Below, one piece after another: positions 24,919-33,032 of a stretch of 64,000 nucleotides of DNA. Each line of letters opens with the position of its first letter. Within the stretch, counting starts at the first letter, position 1. Both the position numbers and the translations under genes were made by a program. The notes under the pieces are model-generated. The model ran no database searches and was not told where the DNA came from. It worked only from the letters and a program-made list of their open reading frames with translations. Source of the stretch: Arthrobacter humicola (GTDB lineage Bacteria; Actinomycetota; Actinomycetes; Actinomycetales; Micrococcaceae); contig NZ_JAFKON010000002.1 in the NCBI RefSeq assembly GCF_022803015.1, forward strand, positions 124,001-188,000, written 5' to 3'.

Positions 24919-26043
24919 TCACGCCTGCGCCGGGAGCAGGGCAGTGGAGACCACGGCTGCCCGCACGCACAGCACGTCCGGCAGGTGCGAGGCGACCTCG
25001 GTAAAGTGTTCTCCCTCGTCAGCGCTGGCGTAGACACTGCCGCCGCGCGTCCCGAAGTAGACGCCCGCAGGCTCCGCACCGTCGACGCTGGCAGCATCAC
25101 GGAGCACTGCGTTGTACTCGGCTTCCGGCAGCCCGGCATCGAGCCGTTTCCAGCTGGCGCCGGCGTCATCGGTCCGGTGCACGGCAAGCTTCCCTTCCGG
25201 AGGGATACGTTCGCCGTCAGCCTTCAGCGGGACCACCCAGGCGGTACCGGCCCGGCGCGGATGCGTCAGCATCACAAAACCGAAGTCCGCCGGCAGCCCT
25301 TCGGCGATCGACTCCCACGATTCGGCGTCGTCGTCGCTGCGGTACACGCCGTGATGGTTTTGCGCGTACAGGCGGCCGTCGACGGCGGCGTCGGCCGCGA
25401 TCTTGTGGACGCACTGGCCGAATTCCGGGTTGGGATCCGGCATGAAGTACGCGGAAATTCCCTTGTTGCGCGGCTCCCAGGAGGCGCCGCCGTCGAGCGA
25501 GCGGTAGACCCCTCCGGTGCTCATGGCGACGTGGACTTTCTCGCCCGTGGGGTCGACGACGATTGAGTGCGCCGCAGCGCCGCCATAGCCTGCGCCCCAT
25601 TCGCTGCGGTGCGGATGGTCCCAGAGGCCGCGGTTGAGCTCGAAGTGCTCGCCGCCGTCGGTGGATTTCCAGACCGAGATCGGTTCGCAGCCCGCCCACA
25701 CGACGCCCGGGCGGGAGCCGGCGTCGGGATAGATCTGCCAGATCCGTTCCAGGGCGGCGTCGGTGCCGTCGGGGAACGTGATGGCGCCGTTTTCGGGTTC
25801 GGTCCAGGATCCGCCGAGATCATCTGAGTGGAAAACCGTGGGACCCCAGTGCTCGGAGCGGACCCCCACCAGGATCCGGGTCCTGTCATCGCGGGTATCG
25901 ATGGCGATGCTGGGCACCTCACTCATCAGAAAATGCGGGCCGGACAGCGACCAGTCCTTCCGGTCCTGGCTGGTCGCCAGCCAAAGGCCTTTCTTGGTCC
26001 CGATCGCCAGGACGTAACTCTCTGCAGTAGCCATGGGGTCCAT
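24919..26043 (-). CDS. BNR/sialidase-like beta-propeller protein
   Basis: A 374-residue cytosolic-looking beta-propeller made of BNR/VPS10-type blades. Asp-box-like motifs recur: SDDLGGSWTEP, STDGGEHFELN, SLDGGASWEPR, SDDDAESWESI, TDDAGASWKRL and SADEGEHFTEV. No signal peptide or sialidase catalytic arginine triad is evident, so a sialidase activity is doubtful; such propellers also act as binding scaffolds. The ATG at 26043 has GGGGA at good spacing and is preferred to the longer open frame. It is followed after 15 bp by the MoaD-like gene. Confidence 0.8.
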   Translation of the reverse strand: MDPMATAESYVLAIGTKKGLWLATSQDRKDWSLSGPHFLMSEVPSIAIDTRDDRTRILVGVRSEHWGPTVFHSDDLGGSWTEPENGAITFPDGTDAALERIWQIYPDAGSRPGVVWAGCEPISVWKSTDGGEHFELNRGLWDHPHRSEWGAGYGGAAAHSIVVDPTGEKVHVAMSTGGVYRSLDGGASWEPRNKGISAYFMPDPNPEFGQCVHKIAADAAVDGRLYAQNHHGVYRSDDDAESWESIAEGLPADFGFVMLTHPRRAGTAWVVPLKADGERIPPEGKLAVHRTDDAGASWKRLDAGLPEAEYNAVLRDAASVDGAEPAGVYFGTRGGSVYASADEGEHFTEVASHLPDVLCVRAAVVSTALLPAQA

Positions 26044-26121
26044 GCAACCATCCCCGCCGGAAGGCCGCAACGGTTTTCTCCCGGGGCCCGCCGGCCTGCG
26101 CTGCCGCGCCGGTGGCATCTT

Positions 26122-26334
26122 TCAGTCGACGAACTCCGACTGCGTCTCGATAAAGTCCCAGTCCGCGGCAGTCAATACGGCCGCGCCGGCGGCGGACGGT
26201 TCAGCCGGACCGGGCCCGCCGGCATCCGCGATTCCCCGCTGCACGGCCTCGGGCAGTTCGATGGTCCGCAGGTTTTCCCGAAGCCATTCTTTGCTCGCCA
26301 AATCCAGATCCAACCACCACATGTAGATCTCCAC
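26122..26334 (-). CDS. small hypothetical protein
   Basis: A 70-residue acidic protein rich in tryptophan and helix-formers (IYMWWLDLDLASKEWLRENL, TAADWDFIETQSEFVD). The overlapping AGGAGGAGG upstream best fits the GTG at 26334 (eight-base spacing); a GTG at 26343 and an ATG at 26313 are alternatives. It lies 78 bp before the BNR gene on the same strand and could be the first gene of that unit. I do not recognise the family. Confidence 0.5.
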   Translation of the reverse strand: MEIYMWWLDLDLASKEWLRENLRTIELPEAVQRGIADAGGPGPAEPSAAGAAVLTAADWDFIETQSEFVD

Positions 26335-26484
26335 GGCGGCCACCTCCTCCTGTGTTCTTCAACCGTAGGCCCCACCCCCGGGCTGTTCAAGGGAGGCTGC
26401 GGCAAACGGCGCCCGCACCGCCCCGGGCCGGCAGACGGGAAGTAAGCCCCTGTTCAGGGCCGCACCCCGGCGCCAGAATGAAGT

Positions 26485-26982
26485 ATGCCTGACGACTCCG
26501 CCCACGGCCCGGCGCCCCTCGTGGTGGGTGTGGTTCCGGGACAGCATCCGGAAGTGCTGCAGACGGCGGCATCCCTCGCGAAGTCCCTCGCCGCGCCCTT
26601 GATCTGCGCCTATGTGGACGAGGCCAGCTACCTCGTGGAGTGGGATCCGGCGCGGTCCGCGCACCGCCTGTCCCTGCATCCGGACGCGGACGACGCCCGG
26701 ATCCGGGCCACCGCCCAGGAGCTGCGTTCCGTTGTTGAGGCACTCTGCGTTCCCCTGGGCATCGACTGGACGCTGCGCACCCTGGCCGGGGATCCCGCCC
26801 GGGCGATCGGCAGGCTGGCCGCGGACACCAACGCATCCATGATCGTGGTGGGGACCCCCGAACGCGGCATCGGCCACCGCATCTCCGCCGCGCTCAACGG
26901 CTCCGTGGCGGCATGGCTCAGCCACCATCAGGAACGTCCGATCCTGATCGTTCCGGCCCTCGCTCCGGCCGGAAGAAAGTAA
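26485..26982 (+). CDS. universal stress protein (UspA family)
   Basis: A 165-residue single-domain Usp. The first strand is PLVVGVVPG, the central helices follow (TAASLAKSLAAPLICAYVDE), and the C-terminal ATP-binding stretch reads VGTPERGIGHRISAALNGSV, close to the G-x2-G-x9-GS consensus of ATP-binding Usps. ATP binding is therefore likely. It faces away from the small gene at 26334 and is followed by a strong terminator (27074-27122). Role: cytosolic stress response, target unknown. Confidence 0.85.
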   Translation: MPDDSAHGPAPLVVGVVPGQHPEVLQTAASLAKSLAAPLICAYVDEASYLVEWDPARSAHRLSLHPDADDARIRATAQELRSVVEALCVPLGIDWTLRTLAGDPARAIGRLAADTNASMIVVGTPERGIGHRISAALNGSVAAWLSHHQERPILIVPALAPAGRK

Positions 26983-27042
26983 AGCGAAAGTACTTATTCA
27001 GAGCGCTGGTGTTACCCCACTACCGGCGAGTAAGCTCGATCT

Positions 27043-27072
27043 GTAGGCCGGAGGAACGGCCTACCCCAAAGC
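27043..27072 (+). ncRNA. hairpin preceding the terminator, candidate small RNA element
   Basis: GTAGGCCG-GAGGAA-CGGCCTAC (27043-27064) is a perfect 8-bp stem with a 6-base loop. Ten bases later the terminator stem begins, whose loop holds five consecutive C. Two consecutive hairpins with a T-rich end and no protein frame suggest an independent small RNA or a structured 3' UTR of the Usp gene. The C-rich loop recalls the actinobacterial 6C RNA, but the first hairpin does not fit that motif. Confidence 0.3.
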
Positions 27073-27073
27073 T

Positions 27074-27122
27074 GCTCCGGAGTGCGTATCCCCCAATAAC
27101 GCACTCCGGAGCTCTTTGTTTT
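27074..27122 (+). terminator. Rho-independent terminator after the Usp gene
   Basis: A perfect 14-bp stem (arms 27074-27087 and 27099-27112, starting GCTCCGGAGTGCGT) with an 11-base C-rich loop is followed by TCTTTGTTTT. This is the most canonical terminator in the window. Confidence 0.85.
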
Positions 27123-27162
27123 GCGCAAACATTCCACATGCTGCGCCGGCCGCGCCGCGGGC

Positions 27163-27197
27163 TTGCAACATACCCCCAGGGGGTATATGTTGAGGGC
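27163..27197 (+). promoter_or_regulatory. csoR promoter with CsoR operator in its spacer; transcript probably leaderless
   Basis: TTGCAA (27163-27168) and TATGTT (27186-27191) form a promoter with 17-bp spacing. The palindrome TACCCCC-A-GGGGGTA (27171-27185) fills the spacer and matches the G/C-tract operators known for CsoR repressors. The expected transcription start coincides with the csoR ATG at 27198, so the mRNA is probably leaderless. Confidence 0.75.
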
Positions 27198-27557
27198 ATG
27201 AGCGAGTCAGAAGTCCCCGGCATGGCGCGTCTGGACACTGTTCCCCTTGACGCCCCGCCCCCTGAACACGGCTACACGTCCAACAAGGACGCCTACCTTC
27301 GCCGTCTCAAGCGGATCGAAGGGCAGGTCCGCGGCATCGCCCGGATGGTTGACGAGGACAAATACTGCATCGATATCCTCACCCAGGTCGCCGCCGTCAC
27401 CAAGGCCCTGCATGCCGTGAGCCTCGGGCTCGTCGAAGAGCACATCGGCCACTGCGTTGTCGGCGCCGCCGCCGAACCGGATCCGGAGCTTCGGGCGGAG
27501 GCCATCGACGTCAAAGTCAAGGAGGCCACCGATGCCATCGGACGCCTGCTCCGCTAG
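27198..27557 (+). CDS. csoR: CsoR-type copper-sensing repressor
   Basis: A 119-residue all-helical DUF156 protein. After a disordered N-terminus it shows YLRRLKRIEGQVRGIARMVDED, then the Cu(I) ligands: Cys in YCIDILTQ, and His and Cys in VEEHIGHCVVGA, matching the Cys-His-Cys set of mycobacterial CsoR. Cu(I) binding releases it from DNA and derepresses the operon. The ATG at 27198 is chosen because the promoter and operator lie directly upstream; a longer frame would run through them. It is followed by the CopZ-like and CopA-like genes. Confidence 0.93.
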   Translation: MSESEVPGMARLDTVPLDAPPPEHGYTSNKDAYLRRLKRIEGQVRGIARMVDEDKYCIDILTQVAAVTKALHAVSLGLVEEHIGHCVVGAAAEPDPELRAEAIDVKVKEATDAIGRLLR

Positions 27558-27624
27558 TACCCGTACCACCCACCACACCACCGGGCCGGGGAACCACACC
27601 CGGCCCAGCGACAAGGAGCACCCC

Positions 27625-27855
27625 ATGGCCCCCGTTTCCACCACCGTCAACGTTTCCGGCATGACCTGCGGCCACTGCGTGTCCTCTGTCAGCGAAGAAC
27701 TTGAGGCGCTCTCCGGCGTCGAAAAGATCGACGTCGACCTCAACGCCGGCGGCATCTCCACCGTCACGATCACCTCCAGCGAAGCACTGTCCTCCTCCGA
27801 AATCGGCGAGGCAATCGCCGAAGCCGGCTACCTCGTGGTCGCCAGCGAAGCCTGA
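27625..27855 (+). CDS. copZ: heavy-metal-associated (HMA) copper chaperone, CopZ-like
   Basis: A 76-residue ferredoxin-like HMA domain. The metal site is GMTCGHC near residues 12-18, followed by VSSVSEELEALSGVEKIDVDLN and a C-terminal GYLVVASEA. It carries Cu(I) in the cytosol to the P-type ATPase or to CsoR. AAGGAG precedes the ATG at 27625. It lies 67 bp after csoR and shortly before the ATPase gene. Confidence 0.9.
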   Translation: MAPVSTTVNVSGMTCGHCVSSVSEELEALSGVEKIDVDLNAGGISTVTITSSEALSSSEIGEAIAEAGYLVVASEA

Positions 27856-27927
27856 GTGACAACAGCGCCGGGCGGGCGCAGACACCGGAACGGCAGAAAA
27901 CCAATCGAGCGGGAAAAGAAGGGCGCC

Positions 27928-30231
27928 GTGAGCAGCGAGCAGTTGTTGGACCAGGCCGGGAGCCGTGTCATCGACCTCGATATCGAGGGCATGACGTGCG
28001 CTTCCTGCGTCAACCGGGTCGAGCGCAGGCTCGGAAAGCTCGACGGCGTCGAGGCCAGCGTCAACCTGCCCCTCGAGTCCGCCCGAGTCAGCGTCCCGGC
28101 GGACATCACCGACGACCAGATCACCGCCATTGTCGCGGCTGCGGGCTACAAGGCCACGGTCCGGTCCGCCAGGTACCCGGGCACGCCGGTGGAGGACGCA
28201 GGACTCCTGGCCGGCACCGAATTTCCGGCCGGCACAGCCGCACCCTCGCTTCGCCCGCGGCTGGTTGTGGCGGCCGTACTCACCGTCCCGGTCTTCGCAA
28301 TCTCGATGATCCCGGCATTCCAGTTCCCGAACTGGGGCTGGGTGGCCGCGATCCTGGCCCTGCCGGTGGTTGCCTGGGCGGCGTGGCCGTTCCACCGCGC
28401 CGCGGCCATCAACGCGCGGCATCTGGCCTCGACCATGGACACCCTGGTATCCATCGGCGTGATTGCCGCCTACTCGTTCTCGGTTGGGCAACTCCTTGCC
28501 GACCCGGGCATGACCGAACATCCCGCAGCGGAGGGCATGGGCTCCGGCGGCCTGTACTTCGAGGTCGCATCCGTGGTCACCACGTTCCTGCTGCTCGGCC
28601 GCTACCTCGAGGCCAACGCCAAACGGAGGGCGGGCGACGCCCTTAAGGCCCTCCTGGACCTGGGGGCAAAAGACGCTACTGTCCTGCGCGGCGGCACCGA
28701 GCACAAGATCCCGGCCGACCAACTGGCCCTCGGAGACGTGATCGTGGTCCGCCCCGGCGAGAAAATCGCCGCCGACGGCGTCGTCATCGACGGTACCTCT
28801 GCGGTGGACGCCTCCCTCGTGACTGGCGAATCCGTGCCCGTGGAAGTCGGCCCGGACAGCCAGGTCACCGGGGCCACCATCAATACCTCAGGCCGGCTCC
28901 TGGTCCGCGCCACCCGCGTCGGGTCCGAGACCACCCTGGCCCAGATGGGCAGGCTCGTCTCCGCGGCGCAGACCGGAAAGGCACCCATCGCCCGGCTCGC
29001 CGACCGCATCAGCGCCGTCTTCGTACCGGTCGTCCTGGTCATCGCCGCCCTCACCTTCGGGGCCTGGCTGATTGCGGCCGCACCGGCCGTCAGCTCCGAC
29101 GAGGTCCGGGCCGCCTTCACCGCCGCCGTCGCCGTGCTGGTCATTGCCTGCCCCTGCGCCCTCGGGCTGGCCACCCCCGTCGGACTGCTGACCGGGACCG
29201 GGCGGGGCGCCCAGCTGGGGATCCTGATCAAGGGTCCGCAAGTCCTCGAGGACACCCGGACGGTGGACACGATCCTGCTGGACAAGACCGGGACCGTCAC
29301 CACCGGCCGCCTTGCCGTGGACGGCGTCCAAAGTTTCGGGCCGCACAGCGAAGCCGAGGTGCTGCGCCTGGCGGGGGCAGTGGAAAACGCCTCCGAGCAC
29401 CCGATCGCCCGGGCCATCGCCGCTGCGGCGTTGGGCGCGGCGGCGGGGCGTGTGAACAACGACGGCGCCGGCCTCCCCGCCGTCGCCGGCTTCCGCTCCG
29501 CACCCGGCGGCGGCGTCGATGGCACGGTCGACGGCCGGCGCGTGGTCGCGGGGCGCACCGGCTGGCTGTTGGAGTCCGGCGTCGCTCCGGCCCCGGCTCA
29601 GCGCGAGGCGCTGGGTGCTGCCGAGGACTCCGGCGCTACGGCCGTCTGGGTTGCCGTGGACGGTGAAATCGCCGGAATCATCAGCCTGCGGGACACCGTT
29701 AAGCCCGGCTCCGCGGCCGCAGTTGCCCGGCTCCGGGAGCTTGGGCTCCGGCCGATCCTGCTGACCGGCGACAACGCCGCTGTGGCTGCCCAGGTGGCGG
29801 CCGCCGTCGGGATCAGCCCGCGCGACGTCTTTGCTGGTGTGCTCCCGGCGGGCAAGGTTGAGGCCGTGCAGAAGCTGCAAGCAGCCGGCGCCACTGTGGC
29901 CATGGCAGGGGACGGCGTCAACGACGCCGCGGCGCTGGCGCAAGCAGACCTGGGCATCGCCATGGGCTCCGGCACCGACGTCGCCATCGAGGCAGCCGAT
30001 CTGACGGTGATGGGCAACGACCTCGGACAGGTGGCGCAGGCGATCGAGCTTTCCCGCCGGACGCTCGGCACCATCAAGACGAACCTCTTCTGGGCCTTCT
30101 TCTACAACGCCGTGGGCATCCCGGTGGCAGCCCTGGGCCTGCTCAACCCGATGATCGCCGGCGCCGCCATGGCCGCCAGCTCCGTGCTGGTGGTGGCCAA
30201 CTCGCTGCGGCTGCGCAGCTTCGGGAAGTAA
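27928..30231 (+). CDS. copA: copper-translocating P-type ATPase, CopA-like
   Basis: A 767-residue P1B ATPase. One N-terminal HMA domain (GMTCASC, cysteines 24 and 27) is followed by membrane helices, the actuator TGES, the transport-site CPCALG (Cys408 and Cys410), the phosphorylation motif DKTGT (starting at 452), the SEHPIA nucleotide-domain motif and GDGVND (near 661). CPC and the CsoR/CopZ context indicate Cu(I) export. The GTG at 27928 has AGAAGGG upstream; the frame is open back to a GTG at 27856, directly at the copZ stop, and that start remains possible. Confidence 0.92.
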   Translation: MSSEQLLDQAGSRVIDLDIEGMTCASCVNRVERRLGKLDGVEASVNLPLESARVSVPADITDDQITAIVAAAGYKATVRSARYPGTPVEDAGLLAGTEFPAGTAAPSLRPRLVVAAVLTVPVFAISMIPAFQFPNWGWVAAILALPVVAWAAWPFHRAAAINARHLASTMDTLVSIGVIAAYSFSVGQLLADPGMTEHPAAEGMGSGGLYFEVASVVTTFLLLGRYLEANAKRRAGDALKALLDLGAKDATVLRGGTEHKIPADQLALGDVIVVRPGEKIAADGVVIDGTSAVDASLVTGESVPVEVGPDSQVTGATINTSGRLLVRATRVGSETTLAQMGRLVSAAQTGKAPIARLADRISAVFVPVVLVIAALTFGAWLIAAAPAVSSDEVRAAFTAAVAVLVIACPCALGLATPVGLLTGTGRGAQLGILIKGPQVLEDTRTVDTILLDKTGTVTTGRLAVDGVQSFGPHSEAEVLRLAGAVENASEHPIARAIAAAALGAAAGRVNNDGAGLPAVAGFRSAPGGGVDGTVDGRRVVAGRTGWLLESGVAPAPAQREALGAAEDSGATAVWVAVDGEIAGIISLRDTVKPGSAAAVARLRELGLRPILLTGDNAAVAAQVAAAVGISPRDVFAGVLPAGKVEAVQKLQAAGATVAMAGDGVNDAAALAQADLGIAMGSGTDVAIEAADLTVMGNDLGQVAQAIELSRRTLGTIKTNLFWAFFYNAVGIPVAALGLLNPMIAGAAMAASSVLVVANSLRLRSFGK

Positions 30232-30258
30232 TCCGGCCTTAGCCCGGGCGCCCCCGCC

Positions 30259-30531
30259 TCAGGCCGCGCCGTAGCGGATGGCGGCCCTGGCTTTGGCTTT
30301 GGCCGCTTCCTCCCCGCGGTCCTTTGCCGGGGCGTGGGTCACCAGGGAGTCGAGGAGGTGCTGCGTCGCATGGGCAATCTCATGCACGGCCCGGTTGAAG
30401 GCCTCCTCGTTGGCCTTGGACGGCTTGGTGCTGCCGCTGATCTTGCGCACGTATTGCAACGCGGCGGCCTCCACCTCCGCGGTGGTGGCGTGGGGTTCAA
30501 AATTGTGGAGGGTCCGGATATTTCGGCACAT
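30259..30531 (-). CDS. DUF2277-family protein
   Basis: A 90-residue protein opening MCRNIRTLHNFEPHATTAEVEAAALQYVRKISG, the characteristic start of DUF2277, with a helical, lysine- and alanine-rich C-terminus (EEAAKAKARAAIRYG). The family has no established function. It converges with the copA gene 28 bp from its stop and is otherwise isolated. Confidence 0.85.
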   Translation of the reverse strand: MCRNIRTLHNFEPHATTAEVEAAALQYVRKISGSTKPSKANEEAFNRAVHEIAHATQHLLDSLVTHAPAKDRGEEAAKAKARAAIRYGAA

Positions 30532-30572
30532 ATCTCCATGCTAAGGGCGGTCTGCCCTTCAGGTCATGGCTG

Positions 30573-30752
30573 ATGCTCGAAAGAACGGACGATTTCATTC
30601 CACCGCTGCAGCTCGACAACGGGCGCCACGTTGTCTTCCTGGACGCCACACCGGTCTACCCCGAAGAAGCCTGGCACTTGAAGGATCATCATGACCTGGC
30701 GGGGCTTTTTGATCTCTGGGATGAGGACCCCCGAGACTTTACGGACAACCGC
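30573..30752 (+). pseudogene. possible remnant of a suppressor-of-fused-like gene
   Basis: The first 60 codons from 30573 read like protein, not like the antisense low-complexity text that follows: PPLQLDNGRHVVFLDATPVYPEEAWHLKDHH and GLFDLWDEDP. The phrase order (VFL..PVYPEE) resembles the C-terminal part of bacterial suppressor-of-fused-domain proteins. The frame then runs into the opposite-strand EamA gene without a stop. I read it as a fragment; it could also be a short unrelated gene. Confidence 0.3.
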
Positions 30753-31880
30753 CTACGGCACGGGCTCGCAGTCGTTCGCGTGGTCCAGCGCTGCCGCGCC
30801 GGTGCCGGACGGGGCCCGGAGCTCGTCCAGCCGGACCAGCACCACCCCGCCGACGATCAGCAGGCCGCCGAGGAGCTGGATGGGTCCGGGCAGTTCGCCG
30901 AGCAGCAGCCACGCCCAGATGACGGCGAACAGCACCTCGGTGAGCGAGACAAAGGACGCGACTTTCGAACCGAGTGCCCGCGCGGCGACAATTCCGGACA
31001 CGTACGCCACCACCGTGGCCAGGACCACGAGGCCGCCCAGCGCCACCCACCACGGGGTGACCCAGGGCCCCAGGCGGGTGTCGGCCGTGCTGAAGGCCAT
31101 CGGCAGCAGCCCGGTTGCCGCGGCAAGCCACATGACGACGGCGCCCACCATGAGCCCGCCGGAGGCCAGCAGGATGGGCGGCAGGGTGTCGTTTTCCTTG
31201 GCCGTGATGAAGAAATAGATGGCCAGGCACACCGCGGCCGCGATCCCCCACAGCACCCCGATGAGGTCGATCTTGACGGCTCCGGTGAGGTCCAGGACCA
31301 GGATCAGTCCGCCGAGGGACAGGAGAGTGCCGGCGATGGTCAGTGGCCGCGGCCGTTTCCGGCTGGCGGCCCACAGCCAGAGGACGATCAGCACCGGCGC
31401 CAGGTACTCCAGCAGCAGGGCGACGCCGACCGAGAGCCGGGATACGGCGTTGAAATAGAACAGCTGGCAGGCAGCGACGCCGATGAATCCGAACAGCAGC
31501 ACGGTCAGCCAGTTGTCCCGGAGCTGGTGCCAACGCCCGCGCAGGGAGGGAATGGCGAAGACGGCCAGAATCAGGGCCGCACCGGTAAGCCGGGCCGTGA
31601 CGGCCGCCCCGGGAGTCCAGCCCGTTTCCAGGAGCGCCTTGGCGAATGATCCGGAGAGCCCGAACACCGCGGACGAAAACAGGGCGACGCCCAGGCCCGA
31701 TGCCATGAACCCGGATGGTGCGGCGGCCCGCGTGGTGCTCTGCCTGGCGGCCTGCTTGCCTCCCCGTTTGCCGTCGAGTTTGCTTCCCTGCGGGGTGCCG
31801 CCCGGTTCGGAGGCAGACCGCTGGGCGGCAAGGTCTCGGACCGGCGTGGCGACGGGGCGCTGGGGGGCAGACACGGGCAT
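30753..31880 (-). CDS. EamA-family (drug/metabolite transporter superfamily) permease
   Basis: A 375-residue DMT carrier. A 55-residue basic, disordered N-terminus is followed by ten helices in two EamA repeats: LFSSAVFGLSGSFAKALLETGW starts the first and YVSGIVAARALGSKVASFVSLTEVLFAVIWAWLLLGE lies in the second. It probably exports amino acids or other small metabolites, as in RhtA/EamA, but the substrate cannot be read. It diverges from the CGNR gene, with 66 bp between. Confidence 0.85.
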   Translation of the reverse strand: MPVSAPQRPVATPVRDLAAQRSASEPGGTPQGSKLDGKRGGKQAARQSTTRAAAPSGFMASGLGVALFSSAVFGLSGSFAKALLETGWTPGAAVTARLTGAALILAVFAIPSLRGRWHQLRDNWLTVLLFGFIGVAACQLFYFNAVSRLSVGVALLLEYLAPVLIVLWLWAASRKRPRPLTIAGTLLSLGGLILVLDLTGAVKIDLIGVLWGIAAAVCLAIYFFITAKENDTLPPILLASGGLMVGAVVMWLAAATGLLPMAFSTADTRLGPWVTPWWVALGGLVVLATVVAYVSGIVAARALGSKVASFVSLTEVLFAVIWAWLLLGELPGPIQLLGGLLIVGGVVLVRLDELRAPSGTGAAALDHANDCEPVP

Positions 31881-31946
31881 TCTCCTGTCAGGAGTAAAGT
31901 AGGGTTATGCTCATGACATTACGCCCCGGCAAGGTAAGGAGTCAAG

Positions 31947-32489
31947 ATGGTTTTTGCCCCTGACACGGAAGTTGCCCTGCGTTCTGTGGTCAACCTCATC
32001 AACACCGCGGCCAACGGCGAGGAACATTTGGCCACGGTCAGGGATCTGGACGCCTTCCTGGAGGCCGAGGGCTTCACCGGTTCCCGCACCCGGGACGGGG
32101 CGGAGCTGGCCAGCGTGCGGCGGCTCCGCGGCGAGCTCGCCGAGCTCTGGCAGGCCGAGGAGTCGGCAGCCGCGGAAACCGTGAACCGGCTGCTCCGGGA
32201 GGCCCGGGCGCTGCCCCAGCTGGTCAAGCACGAACCCTGGGACTGGCACCTGCACGCCACCACCCCGGAGGCGCCGCTGGCGGACCGGATGAGCACGGAG
32301 GCGGCCATGGCAATCGTAGACGTGATCCGCAGCAAGGAAATGGACCGCCTGCTGGCGTGCGCCGCGGACGACTGCGACGCCGTCGTGCTGGACCTGAGCC
32401 GCAACCGCTCGAAGCGCTACTGCGACACGGGAAACTGCGCCAACCGCGCGCACGTGGCCGCGTACCGGGCCCGCAAAGCCGCGTCCTGA
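31947..32489 (+). CDS. CGNR zinc-finger (ABATE-domain) transcription-factor-like protein
   Basis: A 180-residue protein with an N-terminal helical ABATE-like domain (VNLINTAANGEEHLATVRDLDAFL) and a C-terminal CGNR zinc finger. The four cysteines occur as LLACAADDCDAV and KRYCDTGNCANRAHVAAYRAR; the last element varies the classic CGN-R motif to C-AN-R. The finger probably binds zinc and DNA. Being divergent from the EamA exporter, it may control it. AAGGAG precedes the ATG. Confidence 0.85.
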   Translation: MVFAPDTEVALRSVVNLINTAANGEEHLATVRDLDAFLEAEGFTGSRTRDGAELASVRRLRGELAELWQAEESAAAETVNRLLREARALPQLVKHEPWDWHLHATTPEAPLADRMSTEAAMAIVDVIRSKEMDRLLACAADDCDAVVLDLSRNRSKRYCDTGNCANRAHVAAYRARKAAS

Positions 32490-32586
32490 CGCCGAAGGTG
32501 CCGGCGGAGGGGCCCGCGGCGCCGGGCCCCGCTGTCAGGCCGGCCTGTCGGGCCTCACCTTGAGGCCACGCTGCTAGGCCTCGTTG

Positions 32587-32949
32587 CTAGGCCTGCGGGC
32601 CGCCGTCCCGGGAATCGCCCGGGCCGGACTCGGGCCGGGGCTGCGCTGACGGGCCGCCATGGCCGGAGGGCGTGCGCTTGGAACTGAGGTTGACGCCGGA
32701 GCCCTTCCCCAGGTCAGCGGGATTCTCCTTGTGGCTCATGGCCAGCATGGCGGCCACCACCAGGATCACAATAAACGCGATGCCGGCGCCGATGAGCGCC
32801 AGATCGAACCGGGGCGAGCGGGCGCTGCCGCCCGAGGCGAAGATCAGGACGCCGAAGAAAACCACCACGGCCCAGAACGCGGAGAACATGAGCGGTCCCT
32901 TGACCGAGGTCCGCAGGCTGCGGGGCGCTCCGGGTTTCTGCTGTGCCAA
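32587..32949 (-). CDS. small two-helix membrane protein
   Basis: A 120-residue protein with two hydrophobic segments (FSAFWAVVVFFGVLIFASGG and LALIGAGIAFIVILVVAAMLAM) and a disordered, glycine/serine-rich C-terminal tail. The start is decided by AGGAGG eight bases before a TTG at 32949; an upstream TTG in the same frame lacks this site. It is probably in one unit with the membrane protein at 33626, both leftward. No family is recognised. Confidence 0.6.
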   Translation of the reverse strand: MAQQKPGAPRSLRTSVKGPLMFSAFWAVVVFFGVLIFASGGSARSPRFDLALIGAGIAFIVILVVAAMLAMSHKENPADLGKGSGVNLSSKRTPSGHGGPSAQPRPESGPGDSRDGGPQA

Positions 32950-33032
32950 GGTGTTTTCCTCCTGCAGCCCGCGCAAATAGCGTGGCTATCTTGTTACCGC
33001 CATTGTTCTACGCCGGGTAGAACCTGTCGGTA

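Noticed and set aside
27043..27122. 6C RNA
   Set aside because: Only one hairpin has a C-rich loop, with five C. The first hairpin has GAGGAA in the loop, so the motif is not met.
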